Part shown: positions 34,597 to 44,739 of the stretch, in pieces
How the letters are laid out: each line of letters starts with the position of its first letter
How positions within the stretch are numbered: the first letter of the stretch is position 1
Made by a program: the position numbers and the translations under genes
Notes under the pieces: generated by a model
Database searches by the model: none
What the model saw: the letters and a program-made list of their open reading frames with translations, nothing else
Told to the model about the DNA's origin: nothing
Source: Fragilaria crotonensis
Lineage: Eukaryota > Bacillariophyta > Fragilariophyceae > Fragilariales > Fragilariaceae
Assembly (NCBI GenBank): GCA_022925895.1
Contig: JAKSYS010000518.1
Span: forward strand, 1-44,739
Length of the DNA: 44,739 nucleotides
Direction: 5' to 3'

Positions 34597-35421
34597 TCAC
34601 GAGCTGCTGCCTCGTCCCATCCATCGGCTGAAACAGTGAGCGATAATCATGGCCTGTAACTTGGCACATCCTACAATCACGGGTTGCAGAATTCTAGCCA
34701 TTGCTGCCAGAACTATCGAAAGTCCTGCCGATCCACCCGGTAAAAAGGAAATCAGGTACCACAGAAGTGCCACAAGTTGCATCCCACTAGATCCCAGTAC
34801 AAGGACAAATCCACTTGCACCGCCGGCATGGAAGGTAAAGTAAATCGTCATGAGCATAGTCCCAAGGTATACGGTGGTAAAGACGAGGCGATCGGGACTG
34901 ATCATGCCCTTGATGTGTGCCATAGGACCCTTTAGGATTCCAAAGGATGCCATGAACGTGAGGCTACCAAATGTGAAACTGAGTGCAAATTTTTGAGGTC
35001 TGACAACAATCATTGGGAGTCCGACAAAGAAGGCCAGCGCGAAGAAGAGCGCCGAGAGAAAAAGTAGGGCACAAAATGCCTGTCATGTACGGGGAAAAGT
35101 GAGCACACCTGATGTGAGATATATTCTTGTATACCATGTGATGCCAATACGGTGCCGTTGGGTGTATGTACATAGCAAACAACCGCGGGTCGTTCGAAAA
35201 TGTGACAAATAACTCACTTGAAATCTTTGTTGATAGTTCATTCCCATGACGCTTTGCGGCAACTGTGATTCCAGGGACGCCCTCATACCGGAAAAGGTTG
35301 GCAGCTCTGCATTTTCCCATAGTGGCAGGGTTTCGGTGGACAACCAGCTGCCACTGCTCGGAGTGGTCTCTCCAGCATCTTCTGCCTTCTTCTCCTCGTA
35401 CCATTGTCCGAACGATGACAT
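34597..35421 (-). CDS. SFT2-family Golgi vesicle transport protein
   Basis: Exon 1 is 35218-35421 and exon 2 is 34597-35079, with a 138-bp intron (GTGAGT...GACAG, phase 0); the product is 228 residues. A soluble N-terminus of about 65 residues (QWYEEKKAEDAGE) is followed by four membrane spans: CALLFLSALFFALAFFVGLP, then KFALSFTFGSLTFMASFGIL with GPMAHIKGM, then LVFTTVYLGTMLMTIYF, and LVALLWYLISFLPGGSAGL. GPxAHxK and the WYLxSFxPGG ending mark the Got1/Sft2-like family, which acts in retrograde endosome-to-Golgi vesicle fusion. The stop sits inside a possible GTGAGT donor at 34593-34598, so the last residues could differ. It converges with the GPCR gene; the ends are 214 bp apart. Confidence 0.88.
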
Positions 35422-35659
35422 TATGATAGGGCTGTGATTTTTACAGAAGTGTGGGGCTTGATCGTTGGCTGATTTCGATAAAGAAGTTGGGATGGGAATG
35501 CCATTCAATGCGATATAATCATATGTTAACTTTTGCTGATCGAGTATTCCTGGAATGCGAAGTGGGACAGTGTGAGTGCGTGAGAGATCCACCTTAAAAA
35601 TGCGAATCACCTTCTGTACGACTAGTAGTATTAGAGAGATCCTCTTTTTATTGTTTACA

Positions 35660-36367
35660 GTACCACCTAAAAACTGCTTAGAACCAATAATTTAACGCAT
35701 GTTACGACTCAATTTATCCATTCCTTCAAGCTTCGCACTCTATTTCCGTTCCGTTACAACTTCTTCTCCGTATAGTTCTCCATGTTACAATTGAATCAAT
35801 CTTGTACTGGAGCAGATATTCATCAAGAAATGGAACGATTTCATCGCCTCGTTTTGAGATTATTGGTTCTAAGTGATACATAAAAATTTATACATGCATG
35901 AAGAAAAATTTATATGTGCGCGCGTAATTTTTTTCACACGTTCGCCCAAAATCGATGTAATTTTCGGTCTACTGTTACGCTGGTAGCCACGTGTGTCTTG
36001 TACCACCAACGTTGGACCACAAGAAAAATACGGCGCGGTATCGTGTGTCACGCGTTTCTATAAAAATCGCAACACTGAAAAAAATACTCCGAGCATTCAT
36101 GGGAAGCCCACCTCGATGTGTTAAAATCGTGAGCTGGATTTGAGCTCAATTGCCAAAATACAGTGTGAAATATTGAAGCGACCGCTCACTCAACCTCACT
36201 TTCCTGCAAGTATACGAAGGCTGTAGGATGAATAAAGGAATGAGGTTGTCATACATATTCTTTGGGAAAAACATAATTTGAGCAACTTTTGTGTAGGAGA
36301 TATGGATTTTAACGCGTTTATTGGTTCTAAGTGATATTATTGGTTCTAAGCAGTTTTTTGGTGGTAC
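35660..36367. mobile_element. Terminal-inverted-repeat element with a doubled right end
   Basis: TIRs of 31 bp lie at 35660-35690 and 36337-36367, identical but for one base (GTACCACC...AACTGCTTAGAACC). The outermost CCACC is flanked on both sides by TA, which would fit a mariner-type TA duplication, but the flanking GTAC makes this ambiguous. The TTATTGGTTCTAAGTGATA part of the end recurs at 35862-35880 and again directly inside the right TIR (36318-36336), so the right end is doubled. No transposase frame. It lies about 240 bp upstream of the SFT2 start. Confidence 0.65.
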
Positions 36368-38315
36368 GGAACCCGTAACCTTACGAAGATTTGGTGTAAA
36401 TTTGTTCCAGTAATTTACAGTGTAAATTTATGTCCTCTTTTTTGAAAATACAACATGAATTTCACTACTCAGATTCCTTTGACATTTCTCGTATCATTCA
36501 ACAAGATTCCGTTAAAAACACTTGGACTCGGACTCACATGTACTACACTGAGATCATGCAACAGCAAGTATGCATACATCGACTCTATCACTCACTCTAT
36601 CGGCGTTGTCCTATCTCTTCGTACGTAGTATAAAAAGTAGGATCTTGATTAACTATTTATCACAACTGCTACTCTAGTTCCTTTGCTGTTTTCCTGCCCT
36701 CTGACAAATGCTGCTGCAAAATTCTGAACATGTCGGCTTTTTGCTGCTTTTCAATTGCCTGTCCTGTTAAACGTCCTTGATTTGAAGATGCTTGGTTCAA
36801 GTCAATCTGCTCCTTCTGATATGCTCCTTTGTGTGGCTTTGTGCCTCCAAGGTGTGCTCGCCCACGCCTTCGTTGATTCAAAAACCAAAGAAATCGCCAC
36901 TGCCTGCGATAAGTTCAGCTGTTTCTATGGAAGTACTCGGAGTGCTTATCATCCACAAGACCGACCTCTTGCATCGTTTCCTTCATTGGATCAAAACGTC
37001 ACTTTTCAAACTTGACTGTCACCGAAGTACTTAGGCATGATCGTTATCTCCTCCTTGTTGCTTTCAGAGCTAAGCCACATACAGTGGCCGGTGCGTAGCC
37101 AGCGACATCCATCTGCCTTCGGTACAAGATGTCAAGTTTCTTGTTTCCAGTGCACGCCACCGCAGATAGATGTCGTTTCTTCCGTTGAATCACCCGAAAC
37201 AAGGGCGATCGAATGACCCACATGCGAACATCATCGTCGAGTTCCGATGAGGACATCGTACAAGATACAATATTTGGTGTTCGCAAACTTCCAGTAACAT
37301 GCAAAGCGCCGCCGCCTAAGTCAGAGCGCGCCGCAAGATGAAAAGTCTACAAACTACTAGAACGTACGCTAATATACACATATTATTTTCCACGTGGAGG
37401 TACTTTCCGAACAAAGTAAACACGTGGAACGGAATTTTGTTTAGTGTCAAGTGGTAGGGAAATTCAAGCTTCAAATTTACCAAAGGACCCCAAAATTCAT
37501 GAAGTTAAGGGAAAATCGAATCTCAACTTTACAAAGCTGAGGACCCAGAACCGGTACTGGGTCCAGAGTTCTGTAATTTTGTACTGTAAAAAGTCAAAAG
37601 AGGAGCTCTCTATTTGTTTAGTGCGGTGCACTGCTCTTGCAACAACCGTAGTTATAGAGCACAGAGGTACTGTACTGTAGAAACCAGGCAGAATTCAGCG
37701 GTACTGGTGTACTACATTTCTACAGTATTCGATACTCCATATCGTACTGCTACTCCTTCATTTGAGTACAAATCGTACTCGAGCAATGGAGTGCACAGTA
37801 TACAGTATACAGTACTTGGAGAAAACAACTCCGAGTCGAGCATCATGGTATCATGGATGATGGTCGACCAAAGAAAACTCTGCAGTGGGGATGAAGGATG
37901 AAGTGCATGAGACATGAAGCCCAGTATCAAATCATCTACTCGAGTATCATAGTATCGAAACCCTTGTTGACGCTCAACTTCAACGTGTAGACTGTAGACT
38001 GCCAAGAACTTACAAACCAGCCCCCGGAATTGTGAGAACATATTCGTTCAAGTACTCCGCCGTCAGAACAAACGCTATCTAATGGTTGTTGGATGCTTTT
38101 GCAAAATTCTGAAAGCAGCTTGTCAATAGACAGGGCTACCGTAGCTTCTTTCAGACTAATACGTTGGTAGCGACGAGTCTCTTAAGTGTATTGAAGCAAA
38201 TCTATGTAGAGAGACCCTCTTGGTATATCCCAAAGCTCAGAGTACGTGATGTATCTCGGTATCACAGTACGTTGGTAACTTTTGAACGGAACACAGCAAT
38301 TAACACAAAGTGCTT
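36368..38315. other. Intergenic with possible coding relic and GTAC cluster
   Basis: On the minus strand, 36669-37020 reads in pieces as protein-like sequence (FDPMKETMQEVGLVDDKH; KADMFRILQQHLSEGRKTAK) broken by stops, and 37044-37304 is another open piece. These could be parts of a decayed gene; I recognise no family. A GTAC cluster lies at 37550-37815. Confidence 0.25.
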
Positions 38316-39191
38316 TTATTTCTTGGCAGCCGCAAGTTCCGCGCGCATGGCATCAATGGTCTCCTTGTACGCCTCCACGGTACGCGGTTCCTTAAGTATG
38401 GCAGATCCAGCCACAAACATATCGACACCTGCTTCGCAAACTTCCTTGATGTTGTCAACCTTGACACCTCCATCAATCTCAAGGCGGCAGTCAATGCCAG
38501 CTTCGTCAATCAGTTTTCTAGCCTCGCGTGCCTTGTCCAAAGTGGCTGGGATGAACGCCTGGCCTCCGAAGCCTGGGTTGACAGACATGAGAAGGATGAT
38601 GTCGCTTATCCATGACAAACTTGGCAACATCAAGGAGGTGGCTGGGTTGAAGACTAGTCCCGCCTTGCAACCTCCAGCCTTGATGAGCTGAAGGAGCGGT
38701 CAACGTGATTGGTGGCTTCAGGGTGGAATGTAATGTATGAAGCGCCGGCACCAATGAAATCTTGGATTGCGGCGTCCACAGGAGAAACCATCAAGTGAAC
38801 ATCGATTGGGGCGGTGACACCGTGGTCACGGAGGGCCTTGCAGACCATAGGTCCGATAGTGAGGTTGGGAACATAATGGTTGTCCATGACATCGAAGTGA
38901 ACAACATCAGCCCCAGCTTCGAGGACATTGTCAACTTCTTCACCAAGACGAGCAAAGTCAGCGGACAAAATGGAAGGCGCAATCAGGTAGTCCTTTCTCC
39001 CCAGACCATTTGACGAGCGGATGATGCTCTTGTTACTGAAGGCTGACATACACGACCAGAGGGGACAGGCAGGGTGAGGATACGCCGGCACATTAAACAT
39101 GTGATCAGAGTTCTAAAAACATGGGTGATCCACTCACGGTAACGAACGCGGACGCGGACGCGAGAAGGGTGGCAGCGACGGCAAACTTCAT
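38316..39191 (-). CDS. RPE: Ribulose-phosphate 3-epimerase, plastid-targeted, frame-broken
   Basis: Exon 1 (39138-39191) encodes [18 protein letters not shown], a signal peptide ending in the diatom ASAF plastid motif. Exon 2 holds the TIM-barrel: [46 protein letters not shown], then [10 protein letters not shown] and [10 protein letters not shown]...[12 protein letters not shown]. The conserved metal and catalytic residues (HFDVMD, HLMV, DGG) are present. It interconverts ribulose-5-P and xylulose-5-P in the Calvin cycle. Three small indels between about 38698 and 38606 shift the frame, two of them cancelling, against clear homology. The intron donor is GTGAGT; the in-frame acceptor is an AAG at 39029-39031, while nearby CAG acceptors are out of phase. 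It is either a recent pseudogene or indel error. Confidence 0.85.
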
Positions 39192-39500
39192 CTTGATAGA
39201 GCGTATGTGGGTGGGTGGTGGCCTTTGTCAACGAGTAGGTCTTAAATCCACAACAAAGTACACACGTACGTGTCCTCCAGAGACGTCCGCATACCGATGT
39301 CGTCATCTGCGGAAGATTCAAGAGTGCATTTGAATACCAAAATACTGTAGCAAGGGGCTCCAGTACTTTCGCTTGATTTCTGTACAGTGTGTTCGAAGTC
39401 GTGTAGGTGCTTGCTAGTTGTGGTGTCGTACTGTAGAACTGTAGCGCTTCAGAACGTTGACAGTACGAGCTCGAGTATCTGGTTTCTGGTACCTGGTACT
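39192..39500. other. Promoter side of RPE gene, GTAC cluster
   Basis: GTAC palindromes at 39361-39500, including GGTACCTGGTAC just before the Crypton-like array, lie about 170-310 bp upstream of the RPE start codon. Confidence 0.5.
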
Positions 39501-42143
39501 GTGATAGTAGTCCTTTTTTTATTCCACTCTCAATTCCACCCCGTGAAAAGGGGTCGTGATGGGGGGGGAGTCGCTTGCCGCTCTACCAACCCTGCACTGG
39601 CATCTACGTGGTACTACCGGTACCGGTAGGTGCAGTGTGGTCTACCAGGTACAGTGGAAACAACACGACACTGTACATCAGATATCAGAGTAATTGTACT
39701 ACTGGTAGAGATTTACTTGCTAGTGTACCTGGTGCTGCAGATCCCATCGCATCACTGCGTTACCAAATCTCAATAAAAATGTGACGAGATCATTGCGGAC
39801 CATGAACCAAACCGAATAACTATTTAACATCCCACTGTTCCATGACAGTGCTTACTACTCCAGTGATATTTTTAATAGTAGATGCCTATGTGAAAATATG
39901 AATGTTCACTCCGAAGATGCTGCGATTCCATTTGCTCAAACATGGTAGCCAAGGTTATTCCGATCCCGCATGCGATGACGCCTCATATCATTGATAATTT
40001 GTGTGACAGGCTTGTCACGACCATACTGATAATACAGGTAGTCTATTGCTGATTGTGCCGTGTGTCCAGCACGAATCATGCTGGCAATCTGATCCCAAAC
40101 AACTTTCCGACGATGGTATAAATATTTGCATCGTCCACGTTCTGCTGGTGTAAACAACCTAGCAGGCTTCCGACCTCCCAACCCAAACTCATACTCATGC
40201 CAGAGGATATGAAGATCACGAGGCGTTCGCGACAATGTAGCAGTTCTATCCATACCACCAACATTATCCCTGTTCTGCTGCTCCTCCTCCACCACTGCTG
40301 CCCCTCCAGCATCAGGGCGCCGCACTCGAGCAGGTTGTATTCCAATTCGAGTAATGTTTGAATTCATTCGATGCATGAAATCCCTTGTAGAGTTGCGGAA
40401 AACCTCAAGACTATCTCGCAATTCCTGCACCTCACGACGCAGGGCCACGTTCTGTGCATACAACGCTCGGAAGTGCTGTGCATTCACCATCCCACCACGA
40501 GTGCCACCAACAATATGGGTGCCATTTGCATCCTCCTCACCCAACTCCTCCCCCACGATTTCATCAATATGCACTTGATTCTCATATCCAGTAACAACCA
40601 AAAGCACTCTATCGACCGGATTGACATCAGCCTCTAACACTCGGATACCTGCATAGGCCTCACGAATACGAGTGCGAAGTTCAACTGGCATTGCTGACTC
40701 CATGCGAGCATCAAAGCATGCCCACAAAATTGGTCTCGCAAGAACAAGACTTACACTCCTGTGGATCCTGCGGTGCTCCAAAGAGAAGGAACAACATGCT
40801 CCCCAGCCATTGATCAGTCACCCCGCCCTCCTTCACGACATACTTGCATGGCCCACCAACGCAAAGAATTGATGCAACCTTTGCATCAGGGTAGGGCAAG
40901 TTGACATCCATATAGACATCACTTACTCTCTTTCGCCTCCAACGCCCACGGGCATCAACGTCATCTTTGTACACCCATTTCGGCGTGCGTACGTTGCAGG
41001 AAACTTACGGAGACTGTGAGTACCAAGTGGACCCATGGCCTCCGGGACAAAGCCATCTGAATCCCAAAGCTTTCTCAAGACATTGTACATGAACTCCTTT
41101 GTCCTTTTAGGCTTGTCAGAAGACCCAAACAGAAAGTTATTTGTCGCCCTAGGCCAGAATTACACCAAGTTTCAAGATAAATGCCAAGGGAAAGCAAAAC
41201 GCAATACCTGATATCCATCGCACCCAGAATAATTTGGTCGGGAGCGTCACGTTCCTCTCGTACATTCTTTGACCAACACATCCTTGCTTGGAGGGCAAAT
41301 GGGAACTGAGGGTGCGGTTTCAGGTCGGCTTCATCAAAATGGCTAGTATCATCAATCCGTGCCATCATGTGAAATTGAAATTTTGCCGCCGCTGGAACCA
41401 AGTACTTACGCCGGATGTCACTAAATCGTGACACCAGTGCACTCATTGTATACTCAAACTCTCCAGGTTCCAAGGGCGTTGTGCTGACTCTTTCCAAGTT
41501 TCTTACCTCTGCCTTTTCACTCGCTTGATCACATCATTTACAATAGCAGATCGAGTTGGATTTCCATCCTGGATCCTTTCGTTCCACGCCTCGGACTTGA
41601 TGACTCTCACGTAGTAGGAAATTGCTTTCTTGTATTGCCCGAGGGAGTTTGCCCTTCCACAATGTGGTTGCATGTCTGGGGTAGGGTCTGCAGTTCCAAA
41701 TGCCTTCAAACGCAGAAATCGTGCGACATCATTTGGCTTGACTTCTGCGAGCAAATCGATTCCAATCACCGAATTTGTGTCAAACATCGCGTCTGGGTGT
41801 AGAAATGCCATAAATTCAGACAAATAGGGATGATATTGTTTGTTGTATTCCACAAGATCAGTCATGATGATGATGTCAATGATGGTGCCTCTAGTAGTTG
41901 ATTGCTTTGTATTTAATACAACGTTTTAAAGCGAAGTGCGAAGAATGTCGACAACCAGAACGAGTGGAATAGTGGATTTTCAATAGGCACCTCATACGTG
42001 GGAAAAATCCACTCTCAGCGCCACTTGTGCAACAAAACTTACCCATATTATACTTGCACCAAAATTACAGTATATTAAAATTCTACGGGGACCCCTGTTA
42101 CCCTCTCGTACATAATACCACTTTGGTGGAATTTCCGTTCTTT
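39501..42143 (-). mobile_element. Crypton-like tyrosine-recombinase element, copy 1
   Basis: A unit of about 2.64 kb, repeated head-to-tail with copy 2 (same order and strand; offset 2643 bp at the left, 2631 bp further in). It encodes a recombinase on the minus strand (41865 to 39936). The non-coding left part holds a CCCCGTGAAAAGGGG hairpin and GTAC motifs. No terminal inverted repeats or target duplication were seen, as expected for Cryptons, which move through circles. Confidence 0.75.
39936..41865 (-). pseudogene. Tyrosine recombinase with GCR1-like C-terminal domain, copy 1
   Basis: Read on the minus strand. The N-terminal SAM-like core-binding part is at 41865-41510 (DVARFLRLKAFGTADPTPDM). 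Then comes a linker and RIDDTSHF near 41350, and an intron-like gap at about 41146-41205 (GTATTG...CCTAG). The catalytic box GTHSLRKFPATYARRNG is near 41020-40975, RGRWRRKRVSDVYMDVNLPYPDAKVA near 40945-40885 (H-x-x-R, W, and Tyr at about 40912), and GGPCKYVVKEGG near 40860. The C-terminal GCR1_C-like DNA-binding part (LWHEYEFGLGGRKPARLF...GRCKYLYHRRKVVWDQI) lies at about 40190-40080. Frames change at about 41515, 40975 and 40740, so no full protein is readable. Catalytic residues are kept. Decay and indel error cannot be separated here. Confidence 0.7.
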
Positions 42144-44739
42144 GTGATAGTAGTCCTTTTTATTCCACTTCAATTCCACCCCGTGAAAAGGGGTCGTGAT
42201 GGGGAGTCGCTTGCCGTCACCTTCCTGCACTGGCATCTACGTGGTACTACCGGTACCGGTAGGTGCAGTGGTCTACCAGGTACAGTGGAAACAACACGAC
42301 ACTGTACATCAGATATCAGAGTAATTGTACTACTGGTAGAGATTTACTTGCTAGTGTACCTGGTGCTGCAGATCCCATCGCATCACTGCGTTACCAAATC
42401 TCAATAAAAATGTGACGAGATCATTGCGGACCATGAACCAAACCGAATAACTATTTAACATCCCACTGTTCCATGACAGTGCTTACTACTCCAGTGATAT
42501 TTTTAATAGTAGATGCCTATGTGAAAATATGAATGTTCACTCCGAAGATGCTGCGATTCCATTTGCTCAAACATGGTAGCCAAGGTTATTCCGATCCCGC
42601 ATGCGATGACGCCTCATATCATTGATAATTTGTGTGACAGGCTTGTCACGACCATACTGATAATACAGGTAGTCTATTGCTGATTGTGCCGTGTGTCCAG
42701 CACGAATCATGCTGGCAATCTGATCCCAAACAACTTTCCGACGATGGTATAAATATTTGCATCGTCCACGTTCTGCTGGTGTAAACAACCTAGCAGGCTT
42801 CCGACCTCCCAACCCAAACTCATACTCATGCCAGAGGATATGAAGATCACGAGGCGTTCGCGACAATGTAGCAGTTCTATCCATACCACCAACATTATCC
42901 CTGTTCTGCTGCTCCTCCTCCACCACTGCTGCCCTTCAGCATCAGGGCGCCGCACTCGAGCAGGTTGTATTCCAATTCGAGTAATGTTTGAATTCATTCG
43001 ATGCATGAAATCCCTTGTAGAGTTGCGGAAAACCTCAAGACTATCTCGACTGCACCTCACGACGCAGGGCCACGTTCTGTGCATACAACGCTCGGAAGTG
43101 CTGTGCATTCACCATCCCACCACGAGTGCCACCAACAATATGGGTGCCATTTGCATCTCCTCACCCAACTCCTCCCCACGATTTCATCAATATGCACTTG
43201 ATTCTCATATCCAGTAACAACCAAAAGCACTCTATCGACCGGATTGACATCAGCCTCTAACACCTCGGATACCTGCATAGGCCTCACGAATACGAGTGCG
43301 AAGTTCAACTGGCATTGCTGACTCCATGCGAGCATCAAAGCATGCCCACAAAATTGGTCTCTGCAAGAACAAGACTTACACTCCTGTGATTCTGCGGTGC
43401 TCCAGCAAGAGAAGGAACAACATGCTCCCCCAGCCATTGATCAGTCACCCCGCTGCCTTCCACCTTACATACTTGCATCAACAACGCAAAGAATGATGCA
43501 ACCTTTGCATCAGGGTAATGACAACATCATCACATTATCTCTCTCGCCCAACGCCCACGGGCATCAACGTCATCTTTGTACACCCATTTCGGCGTGTGCA
43601 CGTTGCGGTGGGAAACTTACGACTGTGAGTACCAAGTGGACCCATGGCCTCCGGGACAAAGCCATCTGAATCCCAAAGCTTTCTCAAGACATTGTACATG
43701 AACTCCTTTGTCCTTTTAGGCTTGTCAGAAGACCCAAACAGAAAGTTATTTGTCGCTCCAGGCCAGAATTACACCAAGTTTCAAGATAAATGCCAGGGAA
43801 AGCAAAACGCAATACCTGATATCCATCGCACCCAGAATAATTTGGTCGCGTCACGTTCCTCTCGTACATTCTTTGACCAACACATCCTTGCTTGGAGGGC
43901 AAATGGGAACTGAGGGTGCGGTTTCAGGTCGGCTCATCAAAATGGCTAGTATCATCAATCCGTGCCATCATGTGAAATTGAAATTTTGCCGCCGCTGGAA
44001 CCAAGTACTTACGCCGGATGTCACTAAATCGTGACACCAGTGCACTCATTGTATACTCAAACTCTCCAGGTTCCAAGGGGCGTGCCGCTGACCTTTTCCA
44101 AGTTTCAACCTCGCCTTTTTCACTCATTGATCACATCATTTACAATAGCAGATCGAGTTGGATTCCATCCTGGATCCTTTCGTTCCACGCCTCGGACTTG
44201 ATGACTCTCACGTAGTAGGAAATTGCTTTCTTGTATTGCCCGAGGGAGTTTGCCCTTCCACAATGTGGTTGCATGTCTGGGGTAGGGTCTGCAGTTCCAA
44301 ATGCCTTCAAACGCAGAAATCGTGCGACATCATTTGGCTTGACTGCGAGCAAATCGATTCCAATCACCGAATTTGTGTCAAACATCGTCTGGGTGTAGAA
44401 ATGCCATAAATTCAGACAAATAGGGATGATATTGTTTGTTGTATTCCACAAGATCAGTCATGATGATGATGTCAATGATGGTGCCTCTAGTAGTTGATTG
44501 CTTTGTATTTAATACAACGTTTTAAAGCGAAGTGCGAAGAATGTCGACAACCAGAACGAGTGGAATAGTGGATTTTCAATAGGCACCTCTACGTGGGAAA
44601 AAATCCACTCAGCGCCACTTGTGCAACAAAACTTACCCATATTATACTTGCACCAAAATTACAGTATATTAAAATTTGTGGGACCCTGTTACCCTCTCGT
44701 ACATAATACCACTTTGGTGGAATTTCCGTTCTTTTGTAC
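42144..44739 (-). mobile_element. Crypton-like tyrosine-recombinase element, copy 2 (cut by window end)
   Basis: Second head-to-tail copy, beginning GTGATAGTAGTCC at 42144 like copy 1 at 39501. It differs from copy 1 mostly by 1 to 4 bp deletions (T run 5 against 7, G run 4 against 8) and few substitutions. At the end of the window it re-enters the ACTTTGGTGGAATTTCCG sequence that joins copies 1 and 2, so a third copy may follow. Confidence 0.75.
42567..44461 (-). pseudogene. Tyrosine recombinase with GCR1-like C-terminal domain, copy 2
   Basis: Same domains as copy 1. The C-terminal GCR1-like part is still open (42567-42926). The N-terminal core-binding part is open at 44140-44400 but breaks near 44400 and lacks residues near the start. 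The catalytic region (about 43620-43490) is damaged by deletions: the GTHSLR block survives only in part and the region that holds the catalytic Tyr in copy 1 is shortened. It is more broken than copy 1. No in-frame product spans it. Confidence 0.65.

Noticed and set aside
39508-39560. Short hairpin (CCCCGTGAAAAGGGG) as an attachment site
   Set aside because: It lies inside the repeated unit; without other copies or empty sites no attachment role can be supported.

Overview
The window looks like nuclear DNA of a diatom, probably a raphid pennate. The reasons are short GT-AG introns (about 65 to 140 bp), two N-terminal presequences with the diatom plastid motif (a signal peptide ending Ala-Phe), a DUF6824 protein of the kind expanded in diatoms, a diatom-style membrane LRR protein, a two-domain RNA triphosphatase/guanylyltransferase, a class C GPCR, and tyrosine-recombinase elements with a GCR1-like C-terminus. 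I did not identify the species. No RNA gene, CRISPR array or prokaryotic operon was seen.

Layout. 1-5.3 kb: DUF6824 gene (minus), a possible LTR relic, a plastid-type tandem ABM monooxygenase (plus), and an ankyrin-repeat relic (minus). 5.5-9 kb: a four-exon histidine-rich protein (minus) with a 678-bp Mutator-like MITE in its promoter, then a second foldback element. 9.2-14.1 kb: LRR membrane protein (plus) and a WW-UIM protein (minus). 14.1-19 kb: gene-poor DNA with a minisatellite and a microsatellite. 19-26.5 kb: mRNA capping enzyme, a polytopic membrane protein of unknown family, and a membrane-anchored tubulin-tyrosine-ligase-like protein (all plus). 27.7-29 kb: a secreted protein made of two nearly identical halves. 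31-35.4 kb: class C GPCR (plus) converging on an SFT2-type Golgi protein (minus). 35.6-36.4 kb: a terminal-inverted-repeat element with a doubled end. 38.3-39.2 kb: plastid ribulose-phosphate 3-epimerase (minus). 39.5 kb to the end: two head-to-tail copies of a Crypton-like element, about 2.64 kb each.

The genes do not form a pathway; this is ordinary gene-dense diatom sequence with mobile elements between genes. Two patterns cut across it. First, dense clusters of GTAC palindromes (often built from GGTACC) sit about 120 to 210 bp upstream of the start codons of seven genes. For the histidine-rich gene this spacing appears only once the MITE is removed in silico. Second, single-base indels break several otherwise excellent reading frames (epimerase, GPCR, second half of the secreted protein) and make up most of the difference between the two Crypton copies. 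This is either young decay or residual long-read indel error, and it should be settled before any frame break is called a pseudogene.
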